A program made the translations under genes and the position numbers. A stretch of 64,000 bases of DNA from a virus, in IMG/VR virus record IMGVR_UViG_3300044691_000355, positions 62,001 to 126,000 of that record. The stretch is one strand, 5' to 3'. Below, piece after piece: positions 1-8,074 of this stretch. Every line of letters starts with the position of its first letter. The first letter of the stretch is position 1. The notes below the pieces were generated by a model, which worked only from the letters and a program-made list of their open reading frames with translations, was not told the DNA's origin and ran no database searches.

Positions 1-1
1 C

Positions 2-433
2 GGCATCGAGGACATCGGCTTAGATGAGCTGGCGACCATTCGCGGCATGATCACGGCAATCAAGGATGAGGGCGTCACCATCGAGGATGCGTTCGCGCCG
101 AAAGAGGCGGCGGTGGGCAAGCCCAGGACTGCGGAGCCCAAGGCGAGGACCAGCGCGAAGACCACGGACCCAGACGCCTTCAAAGTCGAGCGCGAGCCCG
201 GCACGGATGATGAGCCGCCCCCGCCCGCCGGTCGCGTGCGGGCTCGCACGCAAGATGCCCAGCCTGTGGTGACTGCCTCGCAGCGCGGCAAGCTTGAGGC
301 CAAGGCCACGGCTGAGGGGATCGATATCAAGGCGCTGTGCACACATTTCCGAGTGGAGGTTTTAGATGACTTGCCTCAATACCAGTACGCGGCGGCATAC
401 ACCTGGCTTGGAAGTGTCGCAGCCCCTGCTTGA
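2..433 (+). CDS. C-terminal part of a phage recombinase, probably RecT-like (5' end outside the window)
   Basis: The reading frame is open from base 2, so the start lies upstream. The first residues (IEDIGLDELATIRGMITAIK followed by DEGVTIEDAF) resemble the end of a RecT-type annealing domain. A Pro/Arg-rich linker follows, then a small C-terminal domain (about residues 90-143) with a THFRVEVLDDLPQ...YTWL pattern, often seen at the ends of phage single-strand annealing proteins. The next gene is an exonuclease, which fits a two-component annealase/exonuclease pair. The core domain is not visible, so the family call is an inference from the tail alone; Erf or Sak-type annealases are alternatives. 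Confidence 0.55.
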   Translation, partial: GIEDIGLDELATIRGMITAIKDEGVTIEDAFAPKEAAVGKPRTAEPKARTSAKTTDPDAFKVEREPGTDDEPPPPAGRVRARTQDAQPVVTASQRGKLEAKATAEGIDIKALCTHFRVEVLDDLPQYQYAAAYTWLGSVAAPA

Positions 434-1043
434 TTTCGACGAGGCAACACACACCTACCGCGATTCGCGCGGTGTGGTGGTGCCTGGCGTCACCTCGGTG
501 CTGGAGCCCTTGCAGTTGTACGACTGGGAGGACAACCCCTTCATCACCCCCGATGTGCTTCAGCGGGCGCGTGACTTCGGGCGGCACGTGCACTTAGCGG
601 TGCACCTCTTCAATATTGGCGAGCTGATCGAGGAGGAGTTGGACCCGGCGCTGGTTCCATACCTTGCGGGCTGGAAAGCGTTTCTCTTTGAGACGGGCTG
701 CACCATCACGCATTCCGAGCAGATCGTGCATCACAGACGCTACGGCTACGCGGGCATGCTCGATTCGCGCGGCCTTCTGTCGAAGCGGCATTGGCTTATC
801 GATGTGAAAACGGGGAGCGTGATTCCCTGGACGGTCGGCTACCAGACGGCGGCGTATCAAGAGGCGCTGCCACCCGATGAGCGGCCGAAGAACCGGCTCG
901 CCGTGCAGCTACTTGAGAATGGGCGATTTCGCATCCATGAGCAAAAGGATCAAGGCGATTTTCAGATTTTTTTGAGTGCGTTGAACATTTTCAAAGCGAA
1001 GGCGCGCAAAAGGGTACCTATCAATGTCAGCGAATACTGTTAG
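414..1043 (+). CDS. PD-(D/E)XK phage exonuclease
   Basis: Predicted dsDNA exonuclease partner of the upstream annealase. The N-terminus has LLDFDEATHTYRD and PGVTSVL, typical of Cas4/RecB-like phage nucleases. The catalytic core shows GYAGMLDSRGLL followed by WLIDVKTG (the D...D-x-K signature), then a conserved YQTAAYQEA helix near residue 160. I prefer GTG 414 over ATG 366: residues before 414 look unrelated to the fold and would overlap the upstream gene by about 70 bp. At roughly 209 residues it is the usual size for this family. Confidence 0.8.
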   Translation: MSQPLLDFDEATHTYRDSRGVVVPGVTSVLEPLQLYDWEDNPFITPDVLQRARDFGRHVHLAVHLFNIGELIEEELDPALVPYLAGWKAFLFETGCTITHSEQIVHHRRYGYAGMLDSRGLLSKRHWLIDVKTGSVIPWTVGYQTAAYQEALPPDERPKNRLAVQLLENGRFRIHEQKDQGDFQIFLSALNIFKAKARKRVPINVSEYC

Positions 1044-1851
1044 AGAGCCACCTGTCAGGGTGGAACTCCACGATAAGCATGGCTATGTCGCGCCGTTCAC
1101 CCCGGACCTCGCCTCAGACCCCACGGTGGTGGCACTGCGCCCGGCCTTGGGCTCGAAGACTCTGCTGATCAAAACGGCGGACGATTACGAGTGCGCGTCC
1201 ATGGTGCTGATGCAAGTGAAGACCTCGCTCGACATCATCGAGACGGCGCGCCTGAAAATCACGGTGCCCTTGAATGCGGCCTTGAAGGCGGCGAACGAAC
1301 AGGCGCGAACGGCGAAGGCTCCGTACCTCAATGAAGAGCAGATCATCAAGACGGCGCTGCTTGCCTACGATGATATCGAGGAAGAGGCGCGCGAGGATGA
1401 GCAGCGCAAGGCCAATGCCATCGCACGGGCGGAACAGGATCGCTTGGAGGCGATTGCCGATGCGGCCCGAGAGAAAGCGGACACGGCGGCGCGCGAGCTG
1501 CGCGAACAGGCGGAGGCGGCGCAGGCCAAGGGCGATGTGCGGGCGGCCGAGAAACTTTTAGGGCGCGCCTCAACGATTGAGAGCACGGGGGAAGCCAAGG
1601 CGGACCTGTACAACGAGCGCGCGTCCCAAGTGGTTGCGATGGTCTCCAGTCGTGCACCGCCGAAGGTGACCGGCATCGCGATCCCGAAAGTCTGGGACTT
1701 CGAGGTGATGGAGGAGGACAAGGTGCCCCTCGCCTACCGCCCGGTCGATGAGACGCTGATTCGCAAAGTGGTGACGGCCTTGAAGGGCCTCACCAACATT
1801 CCCGGCGTGCGCGTGTTTGAGCGCAAGCGCATCTCGGCGGGACGCGCCTAA
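1024..1851 (+). CDS. Coiled-coil phage protein of the recombination operon
   Basis: A 275-residue protein. The N-terminal 110 residues are globular. The middle (about 115-200) is a long charged Ala/Glu/Arg-rich coiled coil, and the end (about 210-275) is a second globular part ending in PGVRVFERKRIS. It overlaps the exonuclease gene by 20 bp, so the two are translationally coupled. Similar coiled-coil proteins commonly sit beside phage annealase/exonuclease pairs, but I do not recognise a biochemical activity. Confidence 0.7.
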   Translation: MSANTVREPPVRVELHDKHGYVAPFTPDLASDPTVVALRPALGSKTLLIKTADDYECASMVLMQVKTSLDIIETARLKITVPLNAALKAANEQARTAKAPYLNEEQIIKTALLAYDDIEEEAREDEQRKANAIARAEQDRLEAIADAAREKADTAARELREQAEAAQAKGDVRAAEKLLGRASTIESTGEAKADLYNERASQVVAMVSSRAPPKVTGIAIPKVWDFEVMEEDKVPLAYRPVDETLIRKVVTALKGLTNIPGVRVFERKRISAGRA

Positions 1852-2100
1852 ATGGGTGATGTCGCTGACATGGTGCTCGATGGCACGCTGTGCGAGGGCT
1901 GCGGCGTGTACATCGAGGGCCCGTCCGATGGCGTCCCACGCCTGTGCTCATCGTGCGATAGCGAGGGCGCGCTCGTCGAGGAGGGCTGTCCGGGGCCTGG
2001 GTGGACTGAAAAGATATTCCATTGGGCCAAGTGCACGGTGTGCGGCAGAACCGTCAAGGCCGTCGGCCTGGCTCAACACATGAGCGCCAAGCACCCGTAA
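1852..2100 (+). CDS. Small protein with cysteine pairs, probably zinc binding
   Basis: 82 residues beginning directly after the preceding stop codon. There are CEGC and CSSC pairs in the first half and CTVC...H...H near the end, suggesting two treble-clef or C2H2-like zinc sites. No catalytic motif is visible; the function is unknown. Confidence 0.6.
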   Translation: MGDVADMVLDGTLCEGCGVYIEGPSDGVPRLCSSCDSEGALVEEGCPGPGWTEKIFHWAKCTVCGRTVKAVGLAQHMSAKHP

Positions 2101-2150
2101 TACTTTTGTCACTCGGCAGGGATCGCCAACAAACTCGAAAGGGAACTTGT

Positions 2151-2528
2151 ATGGCGACTGTCGAAGATGAGACCCGCGCGCGGGCTCGCAATTCCGACCC
2201 CTCCTCCAGCCACCTAGCTGCTGGTGATATGAACGCCACGGGACGCGCCAAGCGACAGCGCGCGCAGGCCTACAACGTCGTGCACGAACATGACGGCCTC
2301 ACCTCGCGCGAACTCGCCCGCTTCATGGCGAGCGATCAGGTAGGCGTGATGAAAAAACACGATCTTCTGCACCGTCGCTTGCCGGAGCTGCGCGAGGAGG
2401 GCTGGATCAAGAACGGCAAACACTTGCGCATGTGCGCGGTCTCCAAGCGGCGCGCGATGACGTGGTGGCTGGTGGTCCCGCGCCCGGATCGGCAAATGGA
2501 TTTCTTCGATGATGGGTCGCGGCTGTGA
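2151..2528 (+). CDS. Winged-helix DNA-binding-like phage protein
   Basis: 125 residues starting at ATG 2151, preceded by GAAAGGGAAC as a plausible ribosome binding site. The centre (about 40-100) reads as a winged helix: LTSRELARFM as the first helices, then LLHRRLPELREEGWIKNG as recognition helix and wing. Module C has a comparable protein at 63442. Likely a small regulator; the target is unknown. Confidence 0.6.
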   Translation: MATVEDETRARARNSDPSSSHLAAGDMNATGRAKRQRAQAYNVVHEHDGLTSRELARFMASDQVGVMKKHDLLHRRLPELREEGWIKNGKHLRMCAVSKRRAMTWWLVVPRPDRQMDFFDDGSRL

Positions 2529-2887
2529 AGCCAGTACGTTATGCGGATCGACGCGTTGCCCTCATCGCACTCCTGCGTGGCGAGAAAATCCCGCCACGAA
2601 TTGCATGCAAGGGCTTGCGACCGAAACTCGCGTCCTATCTGTTGGACCTCGTTTTAGAAGAAGAGCACCTGAGCGACGCTATCCTGTTCGACCTAGAGTT
2701 AGCGTATCGCGACGTTTGCGAGGATGAGTTGGTCTATGCGCTGCGTCGCCCGAAGGAACGCGCCTGGCGTCGGCATTGCGCAAACATCAGCGGGGCGAAT
2801 GCCACTCATCGCGTGGGCCGCCCCATTCTTGACGCGCAGGGATTCGTGCTGATCTATCCCACGGAATCTACTGTAGGTTCCACGTGA
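2525..2887 (+). CDS. Hypothetical phage protein
   Basis: 120 residues from GTG 2525, overlapping the previous stop by 4 bp. It is Arg-rich with alternating acidic helices (LVLEEEHLSDAILFDLELAY). The next gene begins in its last bases, so it belongs to one operon. No family recognised. Confidence 0.55.
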   Translation: MKPVRYADRRVALIALLRGEKIPPRIACKGLRPKLASYLLDLVLEEEHLSDAILFDLELAYRDVCEDELVYALRRPKERAWRRHCANISGANATHRVGRPILDAQGFVLIYPTESTVGST

Positions 2888-3498
2888 AGCAAGTTTATCC
2901 CTTGAACTGGCCGCCATCGTGGAGGCGCACGCTCGCCGATCAGCGCACGCACGCACGCTTCAACAGCACCAGGGATGGGGGCGGCAGGAATGACGTGACG
3001 ATGCGCGGCGCGCTGGAGCGGATCGAATACGAGATGAGCATGATGCGCATCTTGCTCGCGGATGTGGTCGTGACCACGAATCATGCCGTGCGCCGTGACG
3101 GCTCGGACTACGCGAAGCCCCCGCCCCTCACTGATCCGGGCGTTGCTGTGTACTGGAAACACAAGGGCAAGCACGAGCGCTGCATGGCGATTGATCGATA
3201 CGACACTATCGCCGGGAACCTCGCGGCCGTCGCTGCATCCCTGTATGCGCTGCGCGCGGTCGAGCGTCACGGTGGAGCTGAGATCATGGACCGTGCCTTC
3301 ACCGGCTTCGCCGCGCTGCCATCGATTGAGCAATGGTTCCAAGTCCTGGGCGTGAGCGCGAACGCCAACAAAGAGGAAATCGACCGAGCATTTCGCCGCC
3401 TCGCGAGCGCCCATCACCCCGACAGGAGCGATGAGAATGATTCCGTGATGGGGCGCATCAACCGCGCCCGCGATCAAGCCATGGAGCAATTTGAATGA
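2884..3498 (+). CDS. J-domain (DnaJ-like) phage protein
   Basis: 204 residues. The C-terminal 55 are a J domain: WFQVLGVSANANKEEID, a helix, then the HPD tripeptide in HHPDRSDEND and a final helix. J domains stimulate the ATPase of host DnaK-type chaperones. There is no G/F region or zinc domain, so this is a J-only adaptor. The N-terminal 140 residues are unrecognised and may bind the client. Phages with RecT-type early operons often carry such proteins; the client here is unknown. Confidence 0.75.
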   Translation: MKQVYPLNWPPSWRRTLADQRTHARFNSTRDGGGRNDVTMRGALERIEYEMSMMRILLADVVVTTNHAVRRDGSDYAKPPPLTDPGVAVYWKHKGKHERCMAIDRYDTIAGNLAAVAASLYALRAVERHGGAEIMDRAFTGFAALPSIEQWFQVLGVSANANKEEIDRAFRRLASAHHPDRSDENDSVMGRINRARDQAMEQFE

Positions 3499-3905
3499 AC
3501 CCAGCCGTCAAAGCACAGGTGCGCGCCCGCGCCACCTCGAAAATCGATTTGAAAGCCATCACGCCGGAGCAAGCGATCTATGCGGTCTTGGATCGCGCGC
3601 TGCTGTGGGCGGTGCTTGAAAATTCCTGGTGGCGCAATGCCCTGCCGGGTTTTATCTACGTTCTCCTCCCCGCCTCCATGCTCTCTGCGTCGCTCTGGGC
3701 ACTGCAAGTGCGTGGCTGGGCCGCCTGCATACCGCTAGGAGCTGCAATTCTGCTTCTCGGCGCGCTATGGCTGAACTATTTGATCACCCTCGCGCACGAA
3801 GGCGTCGAGGCGCGCATCGTGGCCAGCATGCACCGCGCGGTGCAGCCAGCGGTGTATGAGTTTCCGGCTACACCGCCGGGAAACTTCGGTGAGCCCACCC
3901 CATGA
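3495..3905 (+). CDS. Membrane protein with two predicted transmembrane segments
   Basis: 136 residues, start overlapping the previous stop. Two hydrophobic segments lie at about residues 52-72 (FIYVLLPASMLSASLWAL) and 76-100. The N-terminus is basic and the C-terminus is hydrophilic. The function is unknown; it is far from the lysis genes, so a holin role is unlikely. Confidence 0.55.
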   Translation: MNPAVKAQVRARATSKIDLKAITPEQAIYAVLDRALLWAVLENSWWRNALPGFIYVLLPASMLSASLWALQVRGWAACIPLGAAILLLGALWLNYLITLAHEGVEARIVASMHRAVQPAVYEFPATPPGNFGEPTP

Positions 3906-4159
3906 TCAAGCACAAAGAAATAGCCGGTCCCTCCTGCCTCACGCGCGCCGACATCAATGAGCCGCTCTTCGTGCTGCGCGCCAATGATGAGCTTGCGCCG
4001 CTGATCGTGCGCCGCTGGGCGAACCTCTACATCTCCTCCAAGGGCGTGTTTGCGACGGAAAGGCAGATCGCCAAGTTCAGCGAAGCGATGGCGCTCGCCA
4101 TACAGATGGAGAGCTGGAGGGCGGCGCGCAACATTCGCGATGCGGCCGCGAGCAAATGA
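3902..4159 (+). CDS. Hypothetical phage protein
   Basis: 85 residues, overlapping both neighbours by 4 bp. One predicted helical domain (ERQIAKFSEAMALAIQMESW). No family recognised. Confidence 0.5.
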   Translation: MIKHKEIAGPSCLTRADINEPLFVLRANDELAPLIVRRWANLYISSKGVFATERQIAKFSEAMALAIQMESWRAARNIRDAAASK

Positions 4160-4386
4160 CGATGCGCACGATGATCTTCGGCACCTACACGGCGGCGCAA
4201 AACTACGCTCGCGAGCACAGCCTATCGCCAAAAGACTGGTTGCACGGATCGAGCCGCGCCCGCGTCATGGGCCTCAACACCAATGAGTTTCATACCGTAA
4301 TCGTCGGCACCGAACTGGACGCGGCGGCAACCGAAGCGCTACGGGCATGGAATTTACGAAAGAGCATGTACGCAGGTGCCAAATGA
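4156..4386 (+). CDS. Hypothetical phage protein
   Basis: 76 residues, ATGA overlap with the upstream gene. The mixed alpha/beta pattern (HTVIVGTELD) shows no recognisable motif. Coding status rests on the tight operon spacing. Confidence 0.5.
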   Translation: MTMRTMIFGTYTAAQNYAREHSLSPKDWLHGSSRARVMGLNTNEFHTVIVGTELDAAATEALRAWNLRKSMYAGAK

Positions 4387-4643
4387 GACCGGACTTTTCC
4401 AGCAAGCGCTTGAGCACGGCGGGGGAATGGTCGCTGATCAGGGACCTATATGCCGAAACGTATCCGGTGCGGCCCTTGCTGAATCACGTTGACGAACTGG
4501 CGGCGGCGCTGAGAGAAATAGGCGACAAGGTGCCGTGCATCAACCAATTCGGGTTTTGCGCTTCGTGCAGCGCACGAGCTGCCCTCGAACGGGCAGGATT
4601 GCCGGTTACAACTGCCGATACAGGAGAGAAGCATGCGAGTTAA
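4383..4643 (+). CDS. Hypothetical phage protein
   Basis: 86 residues starting at ATG 4383, coupled to the previous stop. It has a CINQFGFCASC cysteine cluster in its second half. The function is unknown. Confidence 0.5.
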   Translation: MRPDFSSKRLSTAGEWSLIRDLYAETYPVRPLLNHVDELAAALREIGDKVPCINQFGFCASCSARAALERAGLPVTTADTGEKHAS

Positions 4644-4914
4644 CGTCTACGCCGAAGAGATGACCGATAAAATCGAGATCATCGAAAAAACCACCGCCGA
4701 TGGAATGTTCACCGGCCTGCGCTTCTACTTGGAGCTTCCCGTCACTGTTCCCCAGAGTCATGGCGGGTACACGGTCCACAAGGGTCCGTTCATGCACAAC
4801 CCCAGCGACAACGACTCGGCCGCCGTGACCTTTTGGGGTAAGCAAGACTTGCGCAACGTGCTGCGGATCGCGCTCGAAAAGCTCGACGCACACTACGGCC
4901 CAGACAGGCCATGA
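4633..4914 (+). CDS. Hypothetical phage protein
   Basis: 93 residues with an alternating beta-strand pattern (KIEIIEKTTADGMFTGLRFY). It overlaps the previous gene by 11 bp and the next by 4. No family recognised. Confidence 0.5.
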   Translation: MRVNVYAEEMTDKIEIIEKTTADGMFTGLRFYLELPVTVPQSHGGYTVHKGPFMHNPSDNDSAAVTFWGKQDLRNVLRIALEKLDAHYGPDRP

Positions 4915-5099
4915 AAATCATCATCACCGATGATCGCGTGGAAATTTATCGCGAGGGCTTGCCATATGGAGACTCGCCCGGTAATTCGTGCCGCGAGTTT
5001 GCGGAGTGGGCCATGCAGTGGGGAATCAAGCGGCTCGCTACGGAGACGGCGGCCGGAATCGCGGTGCCCGGCACACAGAGGTCACAGCTATGCGATTGA
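4911..5099 (+). CDS. Hypothetical small phage protein
   Basis: 62 residues overlapping the upstream stop. It begins MKIIITDDRVEIYREG, a beta hairpin-like start, and ends just inside the MazG-like gene. The function is unknown. Confidence 0.45.
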   Translation: MKIIITDDRVEIYREGLPYGDSPGNSCREFAEWAMQWGIKRLATETAAGIAVPGTQRSQLCD

Positions 5100-5413
5100 T
5101 GACGGAGCACTTCAATGCACTGACGCCTGCCGAGGCCGAACGCCTGGCGCTGCTGGCCGAAGAATGCGGTGAGTGCATTCAGGCTGTCGGTAAGATTCTG
5201 CGCCACGGCTACGAGTCGCAGCACCCGGAAGGAATTCACCACGGGGCGACGAACCGGCAAAGGCTCGTTGAGGAAATGGGCGACGTGCAGGCCGCAATGC
5301 TGATGCTTTGCGAGGGCGGCGATGTGAAGCATGCCGACATCCACATGGCCTGCGTTGAAAAGCTCGTGCGCGTGCGGCGTTACCTACATCATCAAGATGC
5401 ATTGCACCTATGA
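5090..5413 (+). CDS. MazG-like nucleotide pyrophosphohydrolase
   Basis: 107 residues from ATG 5090. The all-alpha NTP-pyrophosphohydrolase signature is visible as EECGECIQAVGK near residue 24 and RLVEEMGDVQAAML near 60, giving the E-x2-E...E-x2-D metal site. Such enzymes hydrolyse (d)NTPs or alarmones; phage copies are thought to adjust nucleotide pools or blunt the stringent response. It is short for full MazG but usual for phage versions. The substrate cannot be read from sequence. Confidence 0.8.
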   Translation: MRLMTEHFNALTPAEAERLALLAEECGECIQAVGKILRHGYESQHPEGIHHGATNRQRLVEEMGDVQAAMLMLCEGGDVKHADIHMACVEKLVRVRRYLHHQDALHL

Positions 5414-5586
5414 AGCGGTTCCTGATCATCCACGTCATGCCCGGCGGCAGCGAAGAGCGCTATGAGATCACGGCGCGCAACTACCGCACGGCGTGGCGCA
5501 ATCGCGCCGAGCACGCCATGCACCTGGAGGATACCCGGTGCATCGTGATCCATGAAATCCACGAACCCGCCGAGGCAACGCCATGA
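5410..5586 (+). CDS. Hypothetical small phage protein
   Basis: 58 residues, ATGA overlap at both ends. It starts MKRFLIIHVMPGG and contains an ITARNYRTAWRNRAEHAM helix. No family recognised; its position in the overlapping series supports it as a real gene. Confidence 0.5.
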   Translation: MKRFLIIHVMPGGSEERYEITARNYRTAWRNRAEHAMHLEDTRCIVIHEIHEPAEATP

Positions 5587-5789
5587 GCAGCATCACCATG
5601 CGGATCACTATCAACGATGTCGATGGCGAGCGATGCGGCGTGACTGTCTCTACCGAGTCGTTTACCCCGAGCGATACACCCGACCATGTGGGCGAGTGCT
5701 GGGTCGGAATCTGCACGGCAATCAATCTGTACATGCGTGAGAACGGCTCCCCTCTCTTTAATTGCTTGAAACCCGAGGTACGTCAATGA
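5583..5789 (+). CDS. Hypothetical small phage protein
   Basis: 68 residues in the overlapping operon. Beta-strand-rich start (MSSITMRITINDVDG) and two cysteines near the end. The function is unknown. Confidence 0.5.
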   Translation: MSSITMRITINDVDGERCGVTVSTESFTPSDTPDHVGECWVGICTAINLYMRENGSPLFNCLKPEVRQ

Positions 5790-6040
5790 ACATTCTGCAA
5801 AAGATCGTTACGCCGGGATTCATCGCGTTCAACGCGCATTGCTGGGCTGCCTACGCGCTCGTGTTCACGTTTCATCACTGGTGGGTGGTGGCCGCTGTGA
5901 TTGTGAGTGCAGGCATCAAGGAGTTCTACATCGACAAGCACGATGAAGTTGCGCAAAGTTTTCGTGACAACCTGACCGACTTTGCGGGCTATATGACTGG
6001 TGTGGTTGCGGCTCTGGCCATGCTGCGGGTGATGTCATGA
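5786..6040 (+). CDS. Small membrane protein
   Basis: 84 residues from ATG 5786. Hydrophobic stretches at about residues 12-45 (WAAYALVFTFHHWWVVAAVIV) and 66-83 flank a charged loop. Probably an inner-membrane protein of unknown role. Confidence 0.55.
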   Translation: MNILQKIVTPGFIAFNAHCWAAYALVFTFHHWWVVAAVIVSAGIKEFYIDKHDEVAQSFRDNLTDFAGYMTGVVAALAMLRVMS

Positions 6041-6450
6041 GCCGCTCCGGGTACAGCGACGATTGCGAAAACGTGGCGATGTGGCGCGGCGCGGTGCTAA
6101 GCGCGATCCGGGGCAGGCGCGGGCAGGCATTCCTTCAGGAAATGATGGAGGCATTGGACACGCTGCCGGAAAAAACTCTTGCTGCGAATAGCTTCACCAA
6201 AGAGGGGGTCTGCGCACTCGGGAGTGTGGCGCTGAAGCGCAAGCTCGATGTCAGCGCACTGGAGCCGGATCACTACGGCGACGTTAATCGCGATGCGGTC
6301 GCCGACGTGTTCGGCATCGCGCCAGCGATGGCGGCCGAGATCATGTACGAGAATGACGAAGAATCCCGCTGGCACAATGAAACGCCGGAGGAGCGCTTCT
6401 GGCGCGTGAGGACCTGGGTTTTGAGCCAAATTAAAGCAAGTACAGCTTGA
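6037..6450 (+). CDS. Hypothetical phage protein
   Basis: 137 residues, last of the overlapping hypothetical series before the excision/integration block. The predicted fold is helical. The AVADVFGIAPAMAAEIMYEND segment could be a helix-turn-helix-like pair, but the match is weak. Its final codons overlap the palindrome at 6438-6457. Confidence 0.5.
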   Translation: MSRSGYSDDCENVAMWRGAVLSAIRGRRGQAFLQEMMEALDTLPEKTLAANSFTKEGVCALGSVALKRKLDVSALEPDHYGDVNRDAVADVFGIAPAMAAEIMYENDEESRWHNETPEERFWRVRTWVLSQIKASTA

Positions 6451-6457
6451 TGTACTT
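6438..6457. promoter_or_regulatory. Perfect inverted repeat (candidate operator) upstream of the excisionase-like gene
   Basis: AAGTACAGCTTGATGTACTT: 7-bp arms AAGTACA/TGTACTT around a 6-bp centre, lying over the end of the previous gene. A TATAAT box follows at 6464-6469. The position suggests control of the excisionase/integrase pair, but I see no well-spaced -35. Confidence 0.45.
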
Positions 6458-6469
6458 TTGGGGTATAAT

Positions 6470-6700
6470 GTGAGGCTAGCGACACTCGCGGAATATCGGC
6501 GACTGGTGTACGCGGAAGGCAGCGGCCCCGCCTTGAACACACTGCGCAAGCGCATCAAAGATATTCCCGGCGGGCGCATGGAGTTGGGTCGCTACTATGT
6601 GGACCTCGATGAGAACGAGCGTCAGCGGGGGATCAAGAACCCGACGGCAAAACGAATTGCCGAACTGCGCGCGAGTCCTCTGTTGAAGAACCTGCTGTGA
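6470..6700 (+). CDS. Excisionase-like / AlpA-like small DNA-binding protein
   Basis: About 76 residues from GTG 6470 (preceded by GGGG; TTG 6458 is an alternative). LATLAEYRRLVYAEGSGPAL followed by LRKRIKDIPGGRMELGRYYVDLDE has the helix-turn-helix plus short wing of small phage excisionases. It directly precedes and overlaps an integrase gene, the usual xis-int order. The role as recombination directionality factor is inferred. Confidence 0.6.
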   Translation: MRLATLAEYRRLVYAEGSGPALNTLRKRIKDIPGGRMELGRYYVDLDENERQRGIKNPTAKRIAELRASPLLKNLL

Positions 6701-7872
6701 GGATCGCGATGGCACGACCGAGAAAACCGGGGACAGATTTCCCGCCGAACATGTACCGGGATGGCAGCGGCTTTCGCGTCGTCAATCCGCTCACGGAGAA
6801 GAAAATTCGCGTGCCTGACGAGGCCACGGCGCGCGCCATCGCTGAGCAGTTCAATGAGCTGCGCTGCATGGAGCATAAGCAAACCGTAGAGCGCCGCTAC
6901 GGTAAAAAAACCGCCGCCGATGTCGTTGACATGTTTCTCGCCGATGAGGTGCCCGGCAAACCGTGGAAGAATGGCACGCGCGCCAATCATGTGTACAAGC
7001 TCAAGCGCTTTAAGAGGCAATTTGGCGAGCATGAATTCGCACGGGTCGATTGTGTGATGCTGCGCGACTGGCTCAAGAGCTTCGTCCGCTCGGCAGGCCT
7101 GTGGGGCAAATACCGCGACACCTTAAGCCTGATGTGGGCGTTTGCCATCAGCGTCAATCTCGTCGGGGAGAACGAGCCGCTCAAGGTTCTGGCAAAGTAC
7201 ACCGGCCCGAAGGTGGCCGCGAACCGCACCCAGCGCCGCCCGCTCGATGTGGCTGCCTACAAAGCGATCTATGAGCACGCCCCGGCGTACCTGCGCCTCG
7301 CCATGGACTTATCGCTTTTGACCCTCCAGTCGCGCAATGAAATCATCAACATGGAGCACACCGATTTCGATGATGGCTACCTGTTCGTGATCCGGGAGAA
7401 GACCGCCTACAAATCGAACATGGCTTTCATCAAGATCGCCCTGACCGAGGAGTTGAAGTACCTGCGCCAGCGCGGCCGGATGCTCGACAATGCCGCAAGC
7501 CCGTACCTCGTCCATCGCAAGCCGTTCAAGAAGTACAAGCGCGCCCCCAGGGAGGGTGAGACCGCCATGCCGCATTGGACGTGGATCACCCCGAACTTCC
7601 TCTCCAAGGCGTTCAAAAAGGCGCGCAACAAGACTGGGCTCTGGGAGGGGGTGCCACAGGTGGAGCAGCCGGGCTTTCATATGATCCGCAAATTGGGTGC
7701 CCAGCTTGCCGAGGACCGTGGCGTGCCCACCGGGGTCATTCAGGCCCTCATGACGCACTCCAGCCCCGAGACCACGATGATCTACCTCGACCGGGGAGAG
7801 GCGGCGCTGACGGCCTCTGACTTCGTTCCCACGGCCACCCTGTTCACCCTCAAGGAGGCGCTGGGCCGATGA
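6697..7872 (+). CDS. int: Tyrosine-recombinase integrase of module A
   Basis: 391 residues. The N-terminal part (about 1-65) is an AP2-like or arm-binding region, 70-165 a SAM-like core-binding domain, and 185-375 the catalytic domain. The catalytic series is visible as R in TLQSRNEI (about 212), H and R in FHMIRKL (about 327-330), H in LMTHSSPET (about 353) and the nucleophile Y in TMIYLD (about 363). It would integrate and excise the element at the tRNA-Val site about 160 bp downstream. GTG 6697 overlaps the excisionase-like stop; ATG 6709 is an alternative start. Confidence 0.93.
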   Translation: MRIAMARPRKPGTDFPPNMYRDGSGFRVVNPLTEKKIRVPDEATARAIAEQFNELRCMEHKQTVERRYGKKTAADVVDMFLADEVPGKPWKNGTRANHVYKLKRFKRQFGEHEFARVDCVMLRDWLKSFVRSAGLWGKYRDTLSLMWAFAISVNLVGENEPLKVLAKYTGPKVAANRTQRRPLDVAAYKAIYEHAPAYLRLAMDLSLLTLQSRNEIINMEHTDFDDGYLFVIREKTAYKSNMAFIKIALTEELKYLRQRGRMLDNAASPYLVHRKPFKKYKRAPREGETAMPHWTWITPNFLSKAFKKARNKTGLWEGVPQVEQPGFHMIRKLGAQLAEDRGVPTGVIQALMTHSSPETTMIYLDRGEAALTASDFVPTATLFTLKEALGR

Positions 7873-7940
7873 TCATCATGGTGTACTTGGGACGCGCTCA
7901 ATTGAGGCGCGCTGAGCCCTCAAAAGCGGGTCGGTACATC

Positions 7941-7972
7941 TGGGTAAAACGTTTTACCCATAGTTTTACCCA
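7941..7972. promoter_or_regulatory. Cluster of integrase arm-type-like repeats beside the attachment site
   Basis: TGGGTAAAACGTTTTACCCA is a perfect 20-bp palindrome, followed two bases later by another GTTTTACCCA. That gives three copies of one decamer in 32 bp, between the integrase stop and the tRNA-like core about 60 bp further on. This spacing and copy number suit the arm-binding sites of a tyrosine integrase. A replication or regulator site cannot be excluded. Confidence 0.55.
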
Positions 7973-8029
7973 GGCATTTTTCGCGCCGTCGAAAATCGCG
8001 GCCAACTACATGAATTTGATCGAGAAAAG

Positions 8030-8074
8030 TGGTGCGCGCTAGTGGGATCGAACCACTGACCCCCACCATGTCAA
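8030..8074 (-). other. Attachment-site core: 3' half of tRNA-Val(GAC)
   Basis: Read on the - strand, the segment gives the anticodon loop TTGACAT, the 3' anticodon strand GGTGG, variable loop, a paired T arm with TTCGATC, acceptor strand AGCGCGC and ACCA. The left half of the anticodon stem, the D arm and the 5' acceptor strand are absent, so it cannot make a tRNA. A 3'-half tRNA next to an integrase gene is the classic attP or attR form. The integrase lies on the CCA side. Confidence 0.85.
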
